From Thermoplasmata archaeon (lineage in GTDB: Archaea; Thermoplasmatota; Thermoplasmata; Lutacidiplasmatales; UBA184): a stretch of 46,612 bases of DNA. Positions 8,275 to 16,126 of the stretch are shown here, piece after piece (the first letter of the stretch is position 1; each line of letters opens with the position of its first letter). The stretch lies in NCBI GenBank assembly GCA_022749995.1, contig JAKIWO010000005.1:1-46612 (forward strand), written 5' to 3'. The notes beneath the pieces are model-generated. The model did no database searches and was not told the DNA's origin. It worked only from the letters and a program-made list of their open reading frames with translations. Both the position numbers and the translations under genes were made by a program.

Positions 8275-9967
8275 CCGGTCGCCCCGCCGACGGCGGAGAT
8301 AAACCTGCGTTTCGACCTGCAACGGCCTCCCCGGGCGGGCCGCGCAGCTGCGTGGTGAGGAACTCGTACTCGGGCGTGGAAGCGACCAACGCGATGGGCA
8401 GGTGTGCGGAGCCGAACCGGAGCAGCCCCTCGGAGTAGCCGGCCTCCCGCGGCAACCGGGCCCGGCCGAGCCAGTCGGCCTCGGCAGAGGAGAGGCCGTA
8501 GAACCGGCGTGCCTCCGACGATACCGGCGAGAGTCGAAGGAGTACGCTCACCCGGAGGTTCCGCAGCACCGAGCGGCCGGCCTCGGACCGCAGGAAGTCG
8601 TCCGGGCTCTGCGAGAGGAGCACCAGCCCGGCCGTGTCGTGGCGCACGCGGCGCACGAGGCCGTCCAAGAAGCGGGCCGTGGCCGGATGGCCGACGAGAA
8701 GGTGCGCCTCGTCCACGAGGAGCAGCTTGGGGCCGGCGCGGTGCGAGAGACGCTCGGCGATCGCCTCGAGGGCGTAGGCGAGGTGGAAGGCCCGATGACC
8801 CGGCGCGACGCCCGTCAGGTCCACCACGAGCGGGTCACCTGCGAGCTCCACCGTCGTCGGGCCGTCCAAGTACTGCAGTGATCCGGACCGGAACGTCTCG
8901 AGCAATCCGGGCAGGCGGGGAGCCTGGGCCGATTCGGCCGCTACTTCTCCCAGCAGATCGCGGAAGGTGGGCACGCCGCTGCGCTCGTACAACCGGTGGA
9001 GTGCGCGGTCGAGGAGGGCCGACTCTTCGTCCCGTAGGCTGGGGAACAGCGCCCCCAGCAGGGCGCCGATCCGCGCTGCCTTCTCCGACCGGTTTCCGCC
9101 AGCGCTCGCCGGGTCGAGCGGGTTGAGCCGACCGGCGCCGCCCGGACCCAGGTGCAGTACCTCGCCGCCGAGCGCTCGTGCCCAGTCGCCGAACTCCCCG
9201 AGCGGATCGAGCACGGCCACGGACAGGCCGGGGTTCATCCACCGTTCCCGCATCGCGAGCAGGCTCGCCGCGAAGCTCTTGCCGGCCCCGGTGGTGCCGA
9301 AGATCCCCCAGGAGTGACTTCCGTGCTTCCAACGGTTGAGCAGGACCGGCGCAGCATCCTCGAGCGCGAGCCCCAGGAGGACGCCCCCCGGCTCCAGTAC
9401 CGACTCGTCGACGAACGGCAGGAAGGCGGCCGCGGAGTCGCTCGGCAGCAGATGCCAGTATCCGGGCGGGCGGCGTCCCCCTCCGCCGGGGGAGCGGGGG
9501 GCGAGGGCGAGCGCGCTCTCGTAGCGCGGCGAGCGGGTACGGAAGCCGACCGCCTCGAGCCCCCGTTCGAGCGCGAGCCGGCGGCGTTCCGCCTCGGCGG
9601 TGCTCCGGCCATGGGCCGTGAAGCAGATCCCCACCCGGAAGAGCCGCTGCTCGCGGGCGGCGACCGACCGGCCGAGTTCGCGGGCGCTCTCGGCCTCGCG
9701 CTCGAGCTCGGCACGGCGCCCCTCGGGGGGCGGGAGGGAACCGCCGAGCTCCGCCTCGGCCCGGCTGGCCACTTCCTCCAACCGGCGCAGGGAGGGTGCG
9801 GGCGGCTCCGGCTGGAGCTCGAGCCGAAGGCCCCGTTCGCCGCTTCCCCCGAGGAGCCGGCCCAGGAAACCGAAGGCGACTCGGGGCGGCAGTCGGCTCA
9901 CGAGCAGCGGGGCCGTCGTGCCCGCGGGAGTGCGGATGGCGCCCGGGGATTCGGCCGCCTCACTCAT
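8249..9967 (-). CDS. VirB4/CedB-like ATPase of a type IV secretion-like system
   Basis: This 572-aa protein has a VirB4-type N-terminal region leading into 'AFLPFVDESVLEPGGVLLG', followed by the P-loop 'GIFGTTGAGKS' (Walker A around residues 224-231). Further on come 'VVDLTGVAPGHRAFHLAYAL', Walker B 'KLLLVDEAHLLV' and a sensor-like 'LVLLSQSPDDFL'. This order is typical of VirB4/TrbE/CedB motors of the HerA-FtsK clan, which power pilus assembly or DNA transfer at the membrane. The ORF track begins at 10723, but the ATG at 9967 overlaps the preceding stop as ATGA and begins the conserved protein. It is encoded directly after PrgI-like and small membrane proteins, the usual place for VirB4 after VirB3/PrgI. 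HerA itself is less likely because of the VirB4-type 'fPF' region and the membrane-protein neighbours. Confidence 0.88.
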   Translation of the reverse strand: MSEAAESPGAIRTPAGTTAPLLVSRLPPRVAFGFLGRLLGGSGERGLRLELQPEPPAPSLRRLEEVASRAEAELGGSLPPPEGRRAELEREAESARELGRSVAAREQRLFRVGICFTAHGRSTAEAERRRLALERGLEAVGFRTRSPRYESALALAPRSPGGGGRRPPGYWHLLPSDSAAAFLPFVDESVLEPGGVLLGLALEDAAPVLLNRWKHGSHSWGIFGTTGAGKSFAASLLAMRERWMNPGLSVAVLDPLGEFGDWARALGGEVLHLGPGGAGRLNPLDPASAGGNRSEKAARIGALLGALFPSLRDEESALLDRALHRLYERSGVPTFRDLLGEVAAESAQAPRLPGLLETFRSGSLQYLDGPTTVELAGDPLVVDLTGVAPGHRAFHLAYALEAIAERLSHRAGPKLLLVDEAHLLVGHPATARFLDGLVRRVRHDTAGLVLLSQSPDDFLRSEAGRSVLRNLRVSVLLRLSPVSSEARRFYGLSSAEADWLGRARLPREAGYSEGLLRFGSAHLPIALVASTPEYEFLTTQLRGPPGEAVAGRNAGLSPPSAGRPDDGDSAGG

Positions 9968-10317
9968 GATCGCCTCGCCGCCCGGCCGGCAGGTCCGGGC
10001 CGACCGAGCAGCGCTGCCAGCGCCGCGGGCACCACGAGGAGTACCGAGTGCTCCGGGCCGCGGTAGAGAACGTACAGCGCCGCCGCGGCACCGGCGCAGC
10101 CGAGGAGCCCTAGCAGCGGTGCGCTTGCCCGCCGGGACCCGGCGAACTCCATCCAACGGATCGCGAGCGAGGCGAAGACGAGCAGGACGAACGTCGCCGT
10201 GACGGCGCCGAAGGAGGGCCACCGCAGCGCGATGAGGGCGGACACGAGTGCCCCGGCGCTCGCCAACCCGAGCGGGTCGGGAAGCTCCTCCCCCGACCCA
10301 TCGCCGCCGGCGCTCAT
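9964..10317 (-). CDS. Small integral membrane protein of T4SS-like operon
   Basis: A 117-aa protein, almost entirely hydrophobic after a 15-residue acidic start. Four likely membrane segments are visible: 'GALVSALIALRWPSFGAV', 'TATFVLLVFASLAIRWM', 'APLLGLLGCAGAAAALYVLY' and 'HSVLLVVPAALAALLG'. The tail is basic (GRAARRS). It overlaps the upstream PrgI-like gene by ATGA and the downstream VirB4-like gene by ATGA, so all three are probably translated together. I know no family for it. Its position suggests a membrane platform subunit or a small partner like CedA2, but this is context only. Confidence 0.75.
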   Translation of the reverse strand: MSAGGDGSGEELPDPLGLASAGALVSALIALRWPSFGAVTATFVLLVFASLAIRWMEFAGSRRASAPLLGLLGCAGAAAALYVLYRGPEHSVLLVVPAALAALLGRPGPAGRAARRS

Positions 10318-11069
10318 CGAGGTTGTCCCCGGAGTGCACGCGCCGTCTCGGCGAGCTCTCCTCCGCGCAGACGTCGCGGAGAGAGTTCGAGGCGGGCGAG
10401 CTGCTCCTCCACCGCCGCCACCTGGCGGGCGAGTCGGGCCCGTCCGGCCGGTGACGGGCGTAGCTCCTCGAGGAGCAGCCGCACTCGGGTGCGCCGTCTC
10501 CGGCGCAGCAGGAGGAGGAGGAGCTCGCGGTAGGCTCGTGCGGCGGCTTGGAGGTCGGCGGAGTCACCGCTCCCACGTCCGGTCGGTGGGAGGAACGGTG
10601 CGCTACGGACCGGGACGCTGCCGACCTCGAGCCACAGGGGGCCGCCGAGGGAGTCGAGGAAACTCCGGTAGGCGGAGAACCGGCTCGATTGCTCGGGAGC
10701 CGGAAGATACGCGAGCGGCGCACCGGCCACTTCGAGGCCCGCGACGAGGCCTCCCGCTACGGGAAGGGCCGCCCCGGCCGCAGGGGCCGAGGAGCTTCCG
10801 CCCGCGGCGGTCGATCGCCAGCGCCAACGGAGGTAGTCGCTGCACCGCTCGTCGAGCGCCTTGCCGTCGGGCCGGTAGGTGGCGAGGAGGAATCCGCCCC
10901 CGACGAACGGGAGCCATACCACCGGGGAGCTGAGGGCGGCGGCGACCGCACCGAGTACGAGCGCCAGGAGGAACTTGAGCGCGTCCGTGACCGTCTCGAA
11001 CGGCCCAAACCGTGCGCGTCGCAGCATCGGCTCGGGCAGCCGGACCTCCACCGGGAGTGCGGCGCTCAC
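10314..11069 (-). CDS. PrgI/VirB3-like membrane protein
   Basis: The protein is about 251 aa from GTG at 11069, which overlaps the upstream stop as GTGA. It starts with 'LPEPMLRRARFGPFETVTDALKFLLALVLGAVAAAL', then a second hydrophobic hairpin 'VVWLPFVGGGFLLATYRPDGKALDE'. This arrangement (short polar start, two close membrane spans, then 'kPdGk.lde') is that of PrgI/VirB3-like T4SS proteins that sit beside the VirB4 ATPase. The remaining 150 residues are cytoplasmic, Arg-rich and partly coiled ('RAYRELLLLLLRRRRRTRVRLLLEEL'), and longer than usual for PrgI. The ORF-track start at 11753 only extends antisense-like sequence over the VirB6-like gene. The family call is by pattern and gene order; confidence is moderate. 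Confidence 0.65.
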   Translation of the reverse strand: MSAALPVEVRLPEPMLRRARFGPFETVTDALKFLLALVLGAVAAALSSPVVWLPFVGGGFLLATYRPDGKALDERCSDYLRWRWRSTAAGGSSSAPAAGAALPVAGGLVAGLEVAGAPLAYLPAPEQSSRFSAYRSFLDSLGGPLWLEVGSVPVRSAPFLPPTGRGSGDSADLQAAARAYRELLLLLLRRRRRTRVRLLLEELRPSPAGRARLARQVAAVEEQLARLELSPRRLRGGELAETARALRGQPR

Positions 11070-12184
11070 CGTCCCGCCCCACGCATCGGCGGGATCCGCG
11101 GGGAGGGGGCGGACCGCGGCTTCGCGGGGGCGAAGTGCGCGAGCAGGCGGGATCCGCCACTGCCGAGCAGCGAGCCGGCTAGGACCGGCAGGGCGAGCGC
11201 CGGACCGGCGGCACTGGCCCCGCGCACGGCCCCCGCCACCGGCGCCGCCCAGCTTCCTCCGCGGGCGACCGAGCCGAGCGGCCGGAGCACGCTCTCGAGG
11301 CCGCTGCCGGCGCTCGCCAATCCCCGCTGGATCCCTCCCGCCAGCACGCCGCCGGCACCGGGCATCCCGGCGGCGGTGAGCGACTGGCCAGCCAGCGATA
11401 GGAACGCGGGGGAGGCCAGCGCCGCGATCAGGTAGCCGAGCAGCAGCACGATCGAGCCGGAGCCGACGGCGAGCTCGAGCGGCACGACGAGGACGCACGG
11501 CAGGAAGGCGAGCTCGGCGAACCAGAGCCAGCCCCGCCGGGCGAGCGGGGCGAGTGCCGGCACGGGCCACAGGAGCGTGAAGACGGGCAGGAGCACGAGC
11601 AGCACGCCGAGCAGCGCGTTCCGGACGGCGATCGCCGCCACGAGCAGCAGGACGACGGAGAGGAGCACGAAGGCGAAGACGAACGCGAGGATGCCGTTGT
11701 CCCAGGAAAACGAGAGGAGACCGAAGCCCCCGAGGTTGGACCAGCGCTGCCAAGCGCCCCCGTCAAATCCGGCGACCACCGGATAGGTCGCCGAGGCGAG
11801 CCCAAAGAGCGCGCTCGCGACCGGCAGGGTGAAGTTGGCGAGCAGCGCCCCCACGACCAGGCGCGGGAACAGCCCTTGGAGCCGAGGGGCGATCGACGGA
11901 ATCGTGGCCCGCACCAGGTAGAGCAGCCCGACCGCGAGCACGACGAGGACCAGCGCCGGGTCGACCAGGGAGACCACCAGGTACTGGGAGAACGCCGCCG
12001 CGACCGCTAGGAACCCGCCGGCGCCGGAGGGGTCCGGAGGGAGCGACGGGAACAGCGCGGCCGCCTGCATCGACGGCACGAACAGGTTGTCGTACGTCGG
12101 TCCGATGACCGCCGCGAGCGCGGCGGTCAGGATGGCGAACAGCGCAAAGAGGATCGCCTGGATCGGGATCGAGGTCGGGTCCAT
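11066..12184 (-). CDS. VirB6/CedA-like polytopic membrane protein
   Basis: A 372-aa protein with about seven or eight membrane segments: one at residues 8-30, a hydrophobic pair around 'ALVLVVLAVGLLYLV', and further spans up to 'VLLLGYLIAALASPAFLSLAG'. A Gly/Ala/Pro-rich tail ending in basic residues follows. This is the layout of VirB6, TrbL and CedA channel components. It starts at ATG 12184, 18 nt after the stop of the VirB2-like gene, and its stop overlaps the PrgI-like start by GTGA. It is the probable inner-membrane pore of the machine. Similarity is structural rather than a clear sequence motif, so another polytopic family remains possible. Confidence 0.7.
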   Translation of the reverse strand: MDPTSIPIQAILFALFAILTAALAAVIGPTYDNLFVPSMQAAALFPSLPPDPSGAGGFLAVAAAFSQYLVVSLVDPALVLVVLAVGLLYLVRATIPSIAPRLQGLFPRLVVGALLANFTLPVASALFGLASATYPVVAGFDGGAWQRWSNLGGFGLLSFSWDNGILAFVFAFVLLSVVLLLVAAIAVRNALLGVLLVLLPVFTLLWPVPALAPLARRGWLWFAELAFLPCVLVVPLELAVGSGSIVLLLGYLIAALASPAFLSLAGQSLTAAGMPGAGGVLAGGIQRGLASAGSGLESVLRPLGSVARGGSWAAPVAGAVRGASAAGPALALPVLAGSLLGSGGSRLLAHFAPAKPRSAPSPRIPPMRGAGR

Positions 12185-12202
12185 CGCTGCCTTCGCCGCG
12201 TC

Positions 12203-12580
12203 CTAGACGCCGGTGACGACCCACTGCGCGAGTCCCCAGACCAGTCCGGTGACGGCGGCGGTGAACACGAGCGTACCGATCAGGGCGTCGCGTGCGCGCT
12301 CGCGAGCCTGCACCTTCTTCGAGACATCGTGGGAGAACCAGCTCAGCGCCACCCGAGCCCAGACGAGCGCGAGCAGGCCGCCGCCGGCGGCGGCCACCAG
12401 CGCGACGAGCCGTCCGATGGCGGCCGTGAAGTTCCCCTCGACCGAGGTCGCCCGAAGGTGCGCGACCGGTGCGGCCTCGGCCGGCGCCAGCGGAGCCACC
12501 GGCATCGGGGGTAGGAGGAGGAGCAGCCCCAGCAGAGCCAGTCCCACGCTCCTCAGGAGGCGCGCGGGTCCGGGCCTCAC
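12203..12580 (-). CDS. VirB2/CedA1-like pilin-type small membrane protein
   Basis: From GTG 12580 (overlapping the upstream TGA as GTGA) the protein is 125 aa. It has a signal-like N-terminus 'LALLGLLLLLPPMPVAPLAPAEA', a first span 'AAIGRLVALVAAAGGGLLALVWARVAL', a basic loop 'SHDVSKKVQARERARDAL' and a second span 'IGTLVFTAAVTGLVWGLAQWVV'. A cleaved signal plus two spans joined by a short charged loop is the hallmark of VirB2/TrbC pilins and of CedA1/TedC subunits in archaeal DNA-import pili. The gene sits between the large surface protein and the VirB6-like pore. The ORF-track version starts upstream in antisense-like sequence and is rejected. Confidence 0.72.
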   Translation of the reverse strand: MRPGPARLLRSVGLALLGLLLLLPPMPVAPLAPAEAAPVAHLRATSVEGNFTAAIGRLVALVAAAGGGLLALVWARVALSWFSHDVSKKVQARERARDALIGTLVFTAAVTGLVWGLAQWVVTGV

Positions 12581-14841
12581 GGCTCCGCCTCCCCGCGCTC
12601 CGGGCGCGGCCGGGCACCAATCTCCCCGCGCTCGCGCCAGTGGTAGGTCGTGGGTTCCTCCGGCTCGGTGACACTCTCGATACGACCGAGCGCGATCCAG
12701 CGGCGGAGCGCCTGTCGGGTCGTCTCGGGATCGATCCCCTCCTCCTCGGCGAGGAGGAGCAGCGTGTCCTCGTCCAGACCCTCCGCGTCGCGCACCAGGC
12801 GTCGCAAGGTCGGCAGCGCACCCCGCGGTTCCGGGACCGTCGGCTTCGCGCGGCTCGGGAGCCGGGAACGGAACAGCCAGAGCGTACCGAGGACGAGACC
12901 GGCCGGAAGCAGCACCCAAGCGAGGCCGGTGCCGCCAGCGGAAGCGGCGGGGGTTGCGTTGGCGTCTCCGGCCCGCGGAGGTCCGGACCCCACTCCGCCC
13001 CCGGGAGCGATGGTCAGCGTGAGGCTGCTCTCGTTGCGGAATCCGAGGGCATCGGTGACGTCGAACTGGACGAGGAGGAAGCCGGAGGGAGCCGGGGGCG
13101 CCGTCCAGTCACCGGGACCCGGCAGCGAGGCGTTTCCGGCGGTCCCTGTACCGTCGGAGAGCCGCAGCGAGTACCGGTAGGGGAGCACCCCGCCCGCGAT
13201 CGTGAAGCTCAGGGTGAGTGGAGTGCCGGAGGTGGGCGAGGTCGACGCCAGGATGGCCGAGGCCTCGAGCGGCGCGAGCACCCGAAGCGTCAGGTTGGAG
13301 CTCACCGAGTCCCCGGCGCCGTCGACGAGGGTCACGACGAACAGCGCGGCTCCGGCCGAGGCGAGCGTTCCATTCCACGCGAACACTCCTCCCGAGGAGA
13401 GGCTGCCGGACCGGGCCGCTGCGGTGGAGATCCGCGCGGTGGTCCCGATCGACCAGTTGAGCGGAGGGGTGCCCCCTCCGGTGAGACCGACGACCTCGAC
13501 CGAGCCCCCGACCTCGCTGACGCTCGGAGTCAGGTTCGCGAGGAGGAACGGCGCGCTGTGCACGCGCGCCAGCGGCAGCGTCTCGCTCACGCCCACCCCG
13601 AGGGCATCGGTGACCGTCAACGACAGCCACAGCGGTGCGGCGATCGACGGGACCACCGCTTCGGTCCAGTTGCCGGGCCCGGCGGAGGTGAACGTGAACG
13701 TCGAGCCGGAGGGGACGGAACTTCCGGTCACTGCGAAAGGCCCCACCCCGCCGGCAAGCGCGAGGTGGAACGGCAGCGGGCGGTCCACATCGCCTCCCGC
13801 GGCGCCCACCACGCCCAGCGTTACCTGAACCGCCGCTGCGACAGGGAACTCTCGGTCGACCACGACCAGCCCTCCCAGGCGGTCGCTGACCTCGAGCTGG
13901 AGCCCGAGCTCCCTCGCGGTCGGGGCAGGGACCGTCCAACTCGGTCCGGTCCCCGCATCGCCGGCGCTGTCGTTCCAGAGATACGTGTACGGCGGGAATC
14001 CCCCTTCGACGAGCGCGCCCACCGCGAAGGGGGCCCCGAGCTCGGGACCGGCCGATTGCGGGACCAGCTCGGCCGCGAGCGCGCTCGCTACCAGTACGGC
14101 CGAGTTCACCTGGGCGGTGACCCGCTCCCCCAGCGGGTCGCTGACACTGACGCTGGGCAGGTACGTCCCGAGCCCGTACCGGTGCACCACACTGAACCCT
14201 CCCGCACGGGGCAGCGTGAGCGGGGTGCGGTTACCGTCACCGAAATCGAACCCGAGCTGGTAGGGTGGCTCACCGCCGGAGAGGTTGCCGGAGCAGCGGA
14301 CGGCGGCTCCGGGGACGGCGGGGGTGTTCCCCGCCGACCAGTCGGAGAGGAACAAGGCCGGGATCGTGGCGATGCTCGCCTGCGCTTCGGTGCCGAAGGA
14401 GACGTTGTTGGCAGGGCAGACGACGGAGCCTTCGACCGTGGCGCTCAGCTCGACGGTGCCGCTCACGCCGGGGAACGCCGAGAAGACCACCGAGGCGCCG
14501 GTGGGGGAGAGGAGCGTCCCGATCGGCTGGGCGAGCACGGACAGCTCCCACACGACCACGGGCGTCTCGACGGCGCACCCGGGGACCGAGGAGCCGACCC
14601 ACAGTGCGAACGAGCCGTTCTGCCCGGCGGCGAGCGTGGCCGCCGCCGGCACGATCTCGACGGAGGCGAACCCGAGGGCGGGCACCCGGTCGCCCTCGCC
14701 GGCGACGGGAGCGAGGCGTTCGCTCGGGTGGAAGCCGCCGCCTCCGAACAGCAGGAGCGGCAGGAGGAGAGATCCCAGCAGTCCCACCCATAGCAGCGGC
14801 AAGGGCGAGCGCATCGCCCGTCGGCCCGGCATCGAAACCAC
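12577..14841 (-). CDS. Large surface protein with Ig/PKD-like repeats, TM segment and cytoplasmic HTH-like tail
   Basis: This 754-aa protein starts with a signal segment 'LPLLWVGLLGSLLLPLLLFGGGG'. A long extracellular part follows, made of repeated PKD/Ig-like modules ('GEPPYQLGFDFGDGNRT', 'GFPPYTYLWNDSAG', 'GGVGPFAVTGSSVPSG', 'GGTPPLNWSIG', 'GGVLPYRYSLRLSDGTG'). A single membrane span is near 'LAWVLLPAGLVLGTLWLF', followed by an Arg stop-transfer. The last roughly 90 residues are cytoplasmic and contain a helix-turn-helix-like region 'EDTLLLLAEEEGIDPETTRQALRRWIALGRI'. It heads the T4SS-like operon and could be the outer adhesin or gate, with the inner domain as signal output or docking. It begins 67 nt after the fibrillarin stop; no strong TATA was seen between them. 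Confidence 0.78.
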   Translation of the reverse strand: MVSMPGRRAMRSPLPLLWVGLLGSLLLPLLLFGGGGFHPSERLAPVAGEGDRVPALGFASVEIVPAAATLAAGQNGSFALWVGSSVPGCAVETPVVVWELSVLAQPIGTLLSPTGASVVFSAFPGVSGTVELSATVEGSVVCPANNVSFGTEAQASIATIPALFLSDWSAGNTPAVPGAAVRCSGNLSGGEPPYQLGFDFGDGNRTPLTLPRAGGFSVVHRYGLGTYLPSVSVSDPLGERVTAQVNSAVLVASALAAELVPQSAGPELGAPFAVGALVEGGFPPYTYLWNDSAGDAGTGPSWTVPAPTARELGLQLEVSDRLGGLVVVDREFPVAAAVQVTLGVVGAAGGDVDRPLPFHLALAGGVGPFAVTGSSVPSGSTFTFTSAGPGNWTEAVVPSIAAPLWLSLTVTDALGVGVSETLPLARVHSAPFLLANLTPSVSEVGGSVEVVGLTGGGTPPLNWSIGTTARISTAAARSGSLSSGGVFAWNGTLASAGAALFVVTLVDGAGDSVSSNLTLRVLAPLEASAILASTSPTSGTPLTLSFTIAGGVLPYRYSLRLSDGTGTAGNASLPGPGDWTAPPAPSGFLLVQFDVTDALGFRNESSLTLTIAPGGGVGSGPPRAGDANATPAASAGGTGLAWVLLPAGLVLGTLWLFRSRLPSRAKPTVPEPRGALPTLRRLVRDAEGLDEDTLLLLAEEEGIDPETTRQALRRWIALGRIESVTEPEEPTTYHWRERGEIGARPRPERGEAEP

Positions 14842-14908
14842 CCGAGCAGGGACCGGTCCGCCCGGTACTTGCCGCGGGCGCGTGCGGCGGGAGTTGAACG
14901 GTGGGGCG

Positions 14909-15574
14909 TTACGACTGGACGGCGATCGCCGCGTGGTCGCGCGAGTACGGAGCGAGGTCGACGGCCGGGCGGGGGGACAGTCCGGCCCGCGCCAGCTCCG
15001 ATCGCGCCTCCTGGATCAGCTCCCGGGGCGATCGTCGCTGGGTGACGCTACGGACCTTGAGCATGAGCAGCCCGCGTCCGCCGGGCGCCAGCGCGGCCGC
15101 CGCATTCTCGGCGAAGATCCGGGTCTGATCCCGCTGGGCGATGTCCTGGTAGAGCCACTCCACCGGTGCGAGTTCGGCGCGGTATCGCTCCGGCATCTGG
15201 GCGTCGGCGAGGAGCGGCAGCAGATTCTCGCGCTCCCGGGACAAGGCGAGCAGCTGACCGAAGGCGCTCGGACTCTTCTCCACGAGGAACAGTTGCGCCG
15301 CCGGGAGGAGGTCGGAGAGGTGGCTCGCCGTCGTGCCGTGGGCGGCCCCGAGGTACAGCAGTCGCCGGACGCCCGAGAGGTCGAAGCTCGCCGACGGATG
15401 GAGCAGGTAGGCGGCCAGCTTGCTCCGCCAGGGGTCCCACGTGCGCAGCTCCTCCGTCCCCTCCGGACGCAGCGTTTCGCCGTACACGGCCCGCCCCGGT
15501 CGGAGGTTCACGGTGAACAGCTCCGTGCCGGAACGGAGGATGCCGGGCCACCGCGTGCGCTCGATCCCGCTCAT
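14909..15574 (-). CDS. flpA: Fibrillarin-like rRNA/tRNA 2'-O-methyltransferase
   Basis: A 221-aa protein that matches archaeal fibrillarin along its length: 'LFTVNLRPGRAVYGE', 'WDPWRSKLAAYLL', SAM-binding motif I 'LYLGAAHGTTASHLSDLLP', 'LVEKSP', 'VEWLYQDIAQRDQTRIFAENA', 'GRGLLMLKVRS'. It is the catalytic subunit of the C/D-box sRNP that methylates ribose 2'-OH positions in rRNA and tRNA, guided by sRNAs with L7Ae and Nop5. Nop5, normally the neighbour, is not in this window. ATG at 15574 overlaps the RidA stop by ATGA, so the pair is translationally coupled. The ORF-track extension to 15685 runs back into RidA antisense-like sequence and is not part of the protein. Confidence 0.93.
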   Translation of the reverse strand: MSGIERTRWPGILRSGTELFTVNLRPGRAVYGETLRPEGTEELRTWDPWRSKLAAYLLHPSASFDLSGVRRLLYLGAAHGTTASHLSDLLPAAQLFLVEKSPSAFGQLLALSRERENLLPLLADAQMPERYRAELAPVEWLYQDIAQRDQTRIFAENAAAALAPGGRGLLMLKVRSVTQRRSPRELIQEARSELARAGLSPRPAVDLAPYSRDHAAIAVQS

Positions 15575-16035
15575 TCCGCGAGCAGCAGCATCTCGACCTC
15601 GACGGGGAAGTCGAGCGGAAGCGAGGGGACACCCACGGAGACGCGGGCGGGTCGTCCGGCCTCGCCGAAGATGGCGAGCAGGCACTCGGTCGCCCCGTTC
15701 CCCACCTCGTGCTGCCGATTGAACCCGGGAGAGGACGCCACGTAGACCACCACGCGCACGACCCGGCGGATCTGGTCGATGGAGCCGAGGAGTTGGGCGG
15801 CCGCCGCGAGCCCCTGTAGGACCGCGAGGCGCGCCCCCTCCTGCGCCTGGGCTATGCTCACGTTGGCGTCGACGTGACCGGGGTAGATCGTGACCCCCCC
15901 GCGCATCGGCCCTTGCCCGGAGATGTACACCTGCGGTCCGGCACGGACGGCCGGAGCGTACGACCCCTTCGGCTGCGGCGCGGGCGGGAGCTCGAACCCC
16001 AGTCGCCGCAGCGCCGCGCTGGGGCTCTCTGCCAC
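15571..16035 (-). CDS. RidA/YjgF/YER057c family protein (enamine/imine deaminase-like)
   Basis: From GTG 16035 the protein is 154 aa with a RidA fold: 'LRRLGFELPPAPQPKGSYAPAV', 'VYISGQGPMRGG', 'AQEGARLAVLQGLAAAAQLLGSIDQIRRVVRVVVYVAS' and 'RVSVGVPSLPLDFPVEVEML'. RidA hydrolyses reactive enamine/imine intermediates from PLP enzymes. The usual catalytic Arg in the 'ParsaV' segment is present in 'RPARVSVGVPSLP'. The C-terminal 'vEie' glutamate appears as VEVEM. The longer subgroup with 'P..P.gsY.P' resembles the archaeal/bacterial YjgF-like proteins of uncertain substrate. It is the first gene of an operon with fibrillarin. A TATA-like AATAAA lies about 65 nt upstream. Confidence 0.85.
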   Translation of the reverse strand: MAESPSAALRRLGFELPPAPQPKGSYAPAVRAGPQVYISGQGPMRGGVTIYPGHVDANVSIAQAQEGARLAVLQGLAAAAQLLGSIDQIRRVVRVVVYVASSPGFNRQHEVGNGATECLLAIFGEAGRPARVSVGVPSLPLDFPVEVEMLLLAE

Positions 16036-16098
16036 GAGCGGTCGGACGGTTGGTGGCGGATACCGATGTCGGTCCTCCCGTAGATGGGTACTCCCCTC

Positions 16099-16104
16099 TT
16101 TATT
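16099..16104 (+). promoter_or_regulatory. TATA-like box for the zinc-ribbon gene
   Basis: TTTATT is centred about 26 nt upstream of the ATG at 16127, the spacing expected for a leaderless archaeal transcript. Read on the other strand the same bases are AATAAA, which could also serve the divergent RidA gene with a leader of about 40 nt. Confidence 0.5.
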
Positions 16105-16126
16105 CCGTGGCCGGTCTCGCCTGCCG

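Noticed and set aside
12469-14793. 774-aa plus-strand ORF opposite the PKD-like gene
   Set aside because: Arg/Gly/Glu-rich mirror of the real gene without any fold-like pattern.
7777-14841. Integrated conjugative plasmid
   Set aside because: No relaxase, VirD4, VirB11, integrase or att-like repeat seen, and the flanks are housekeeping genes.
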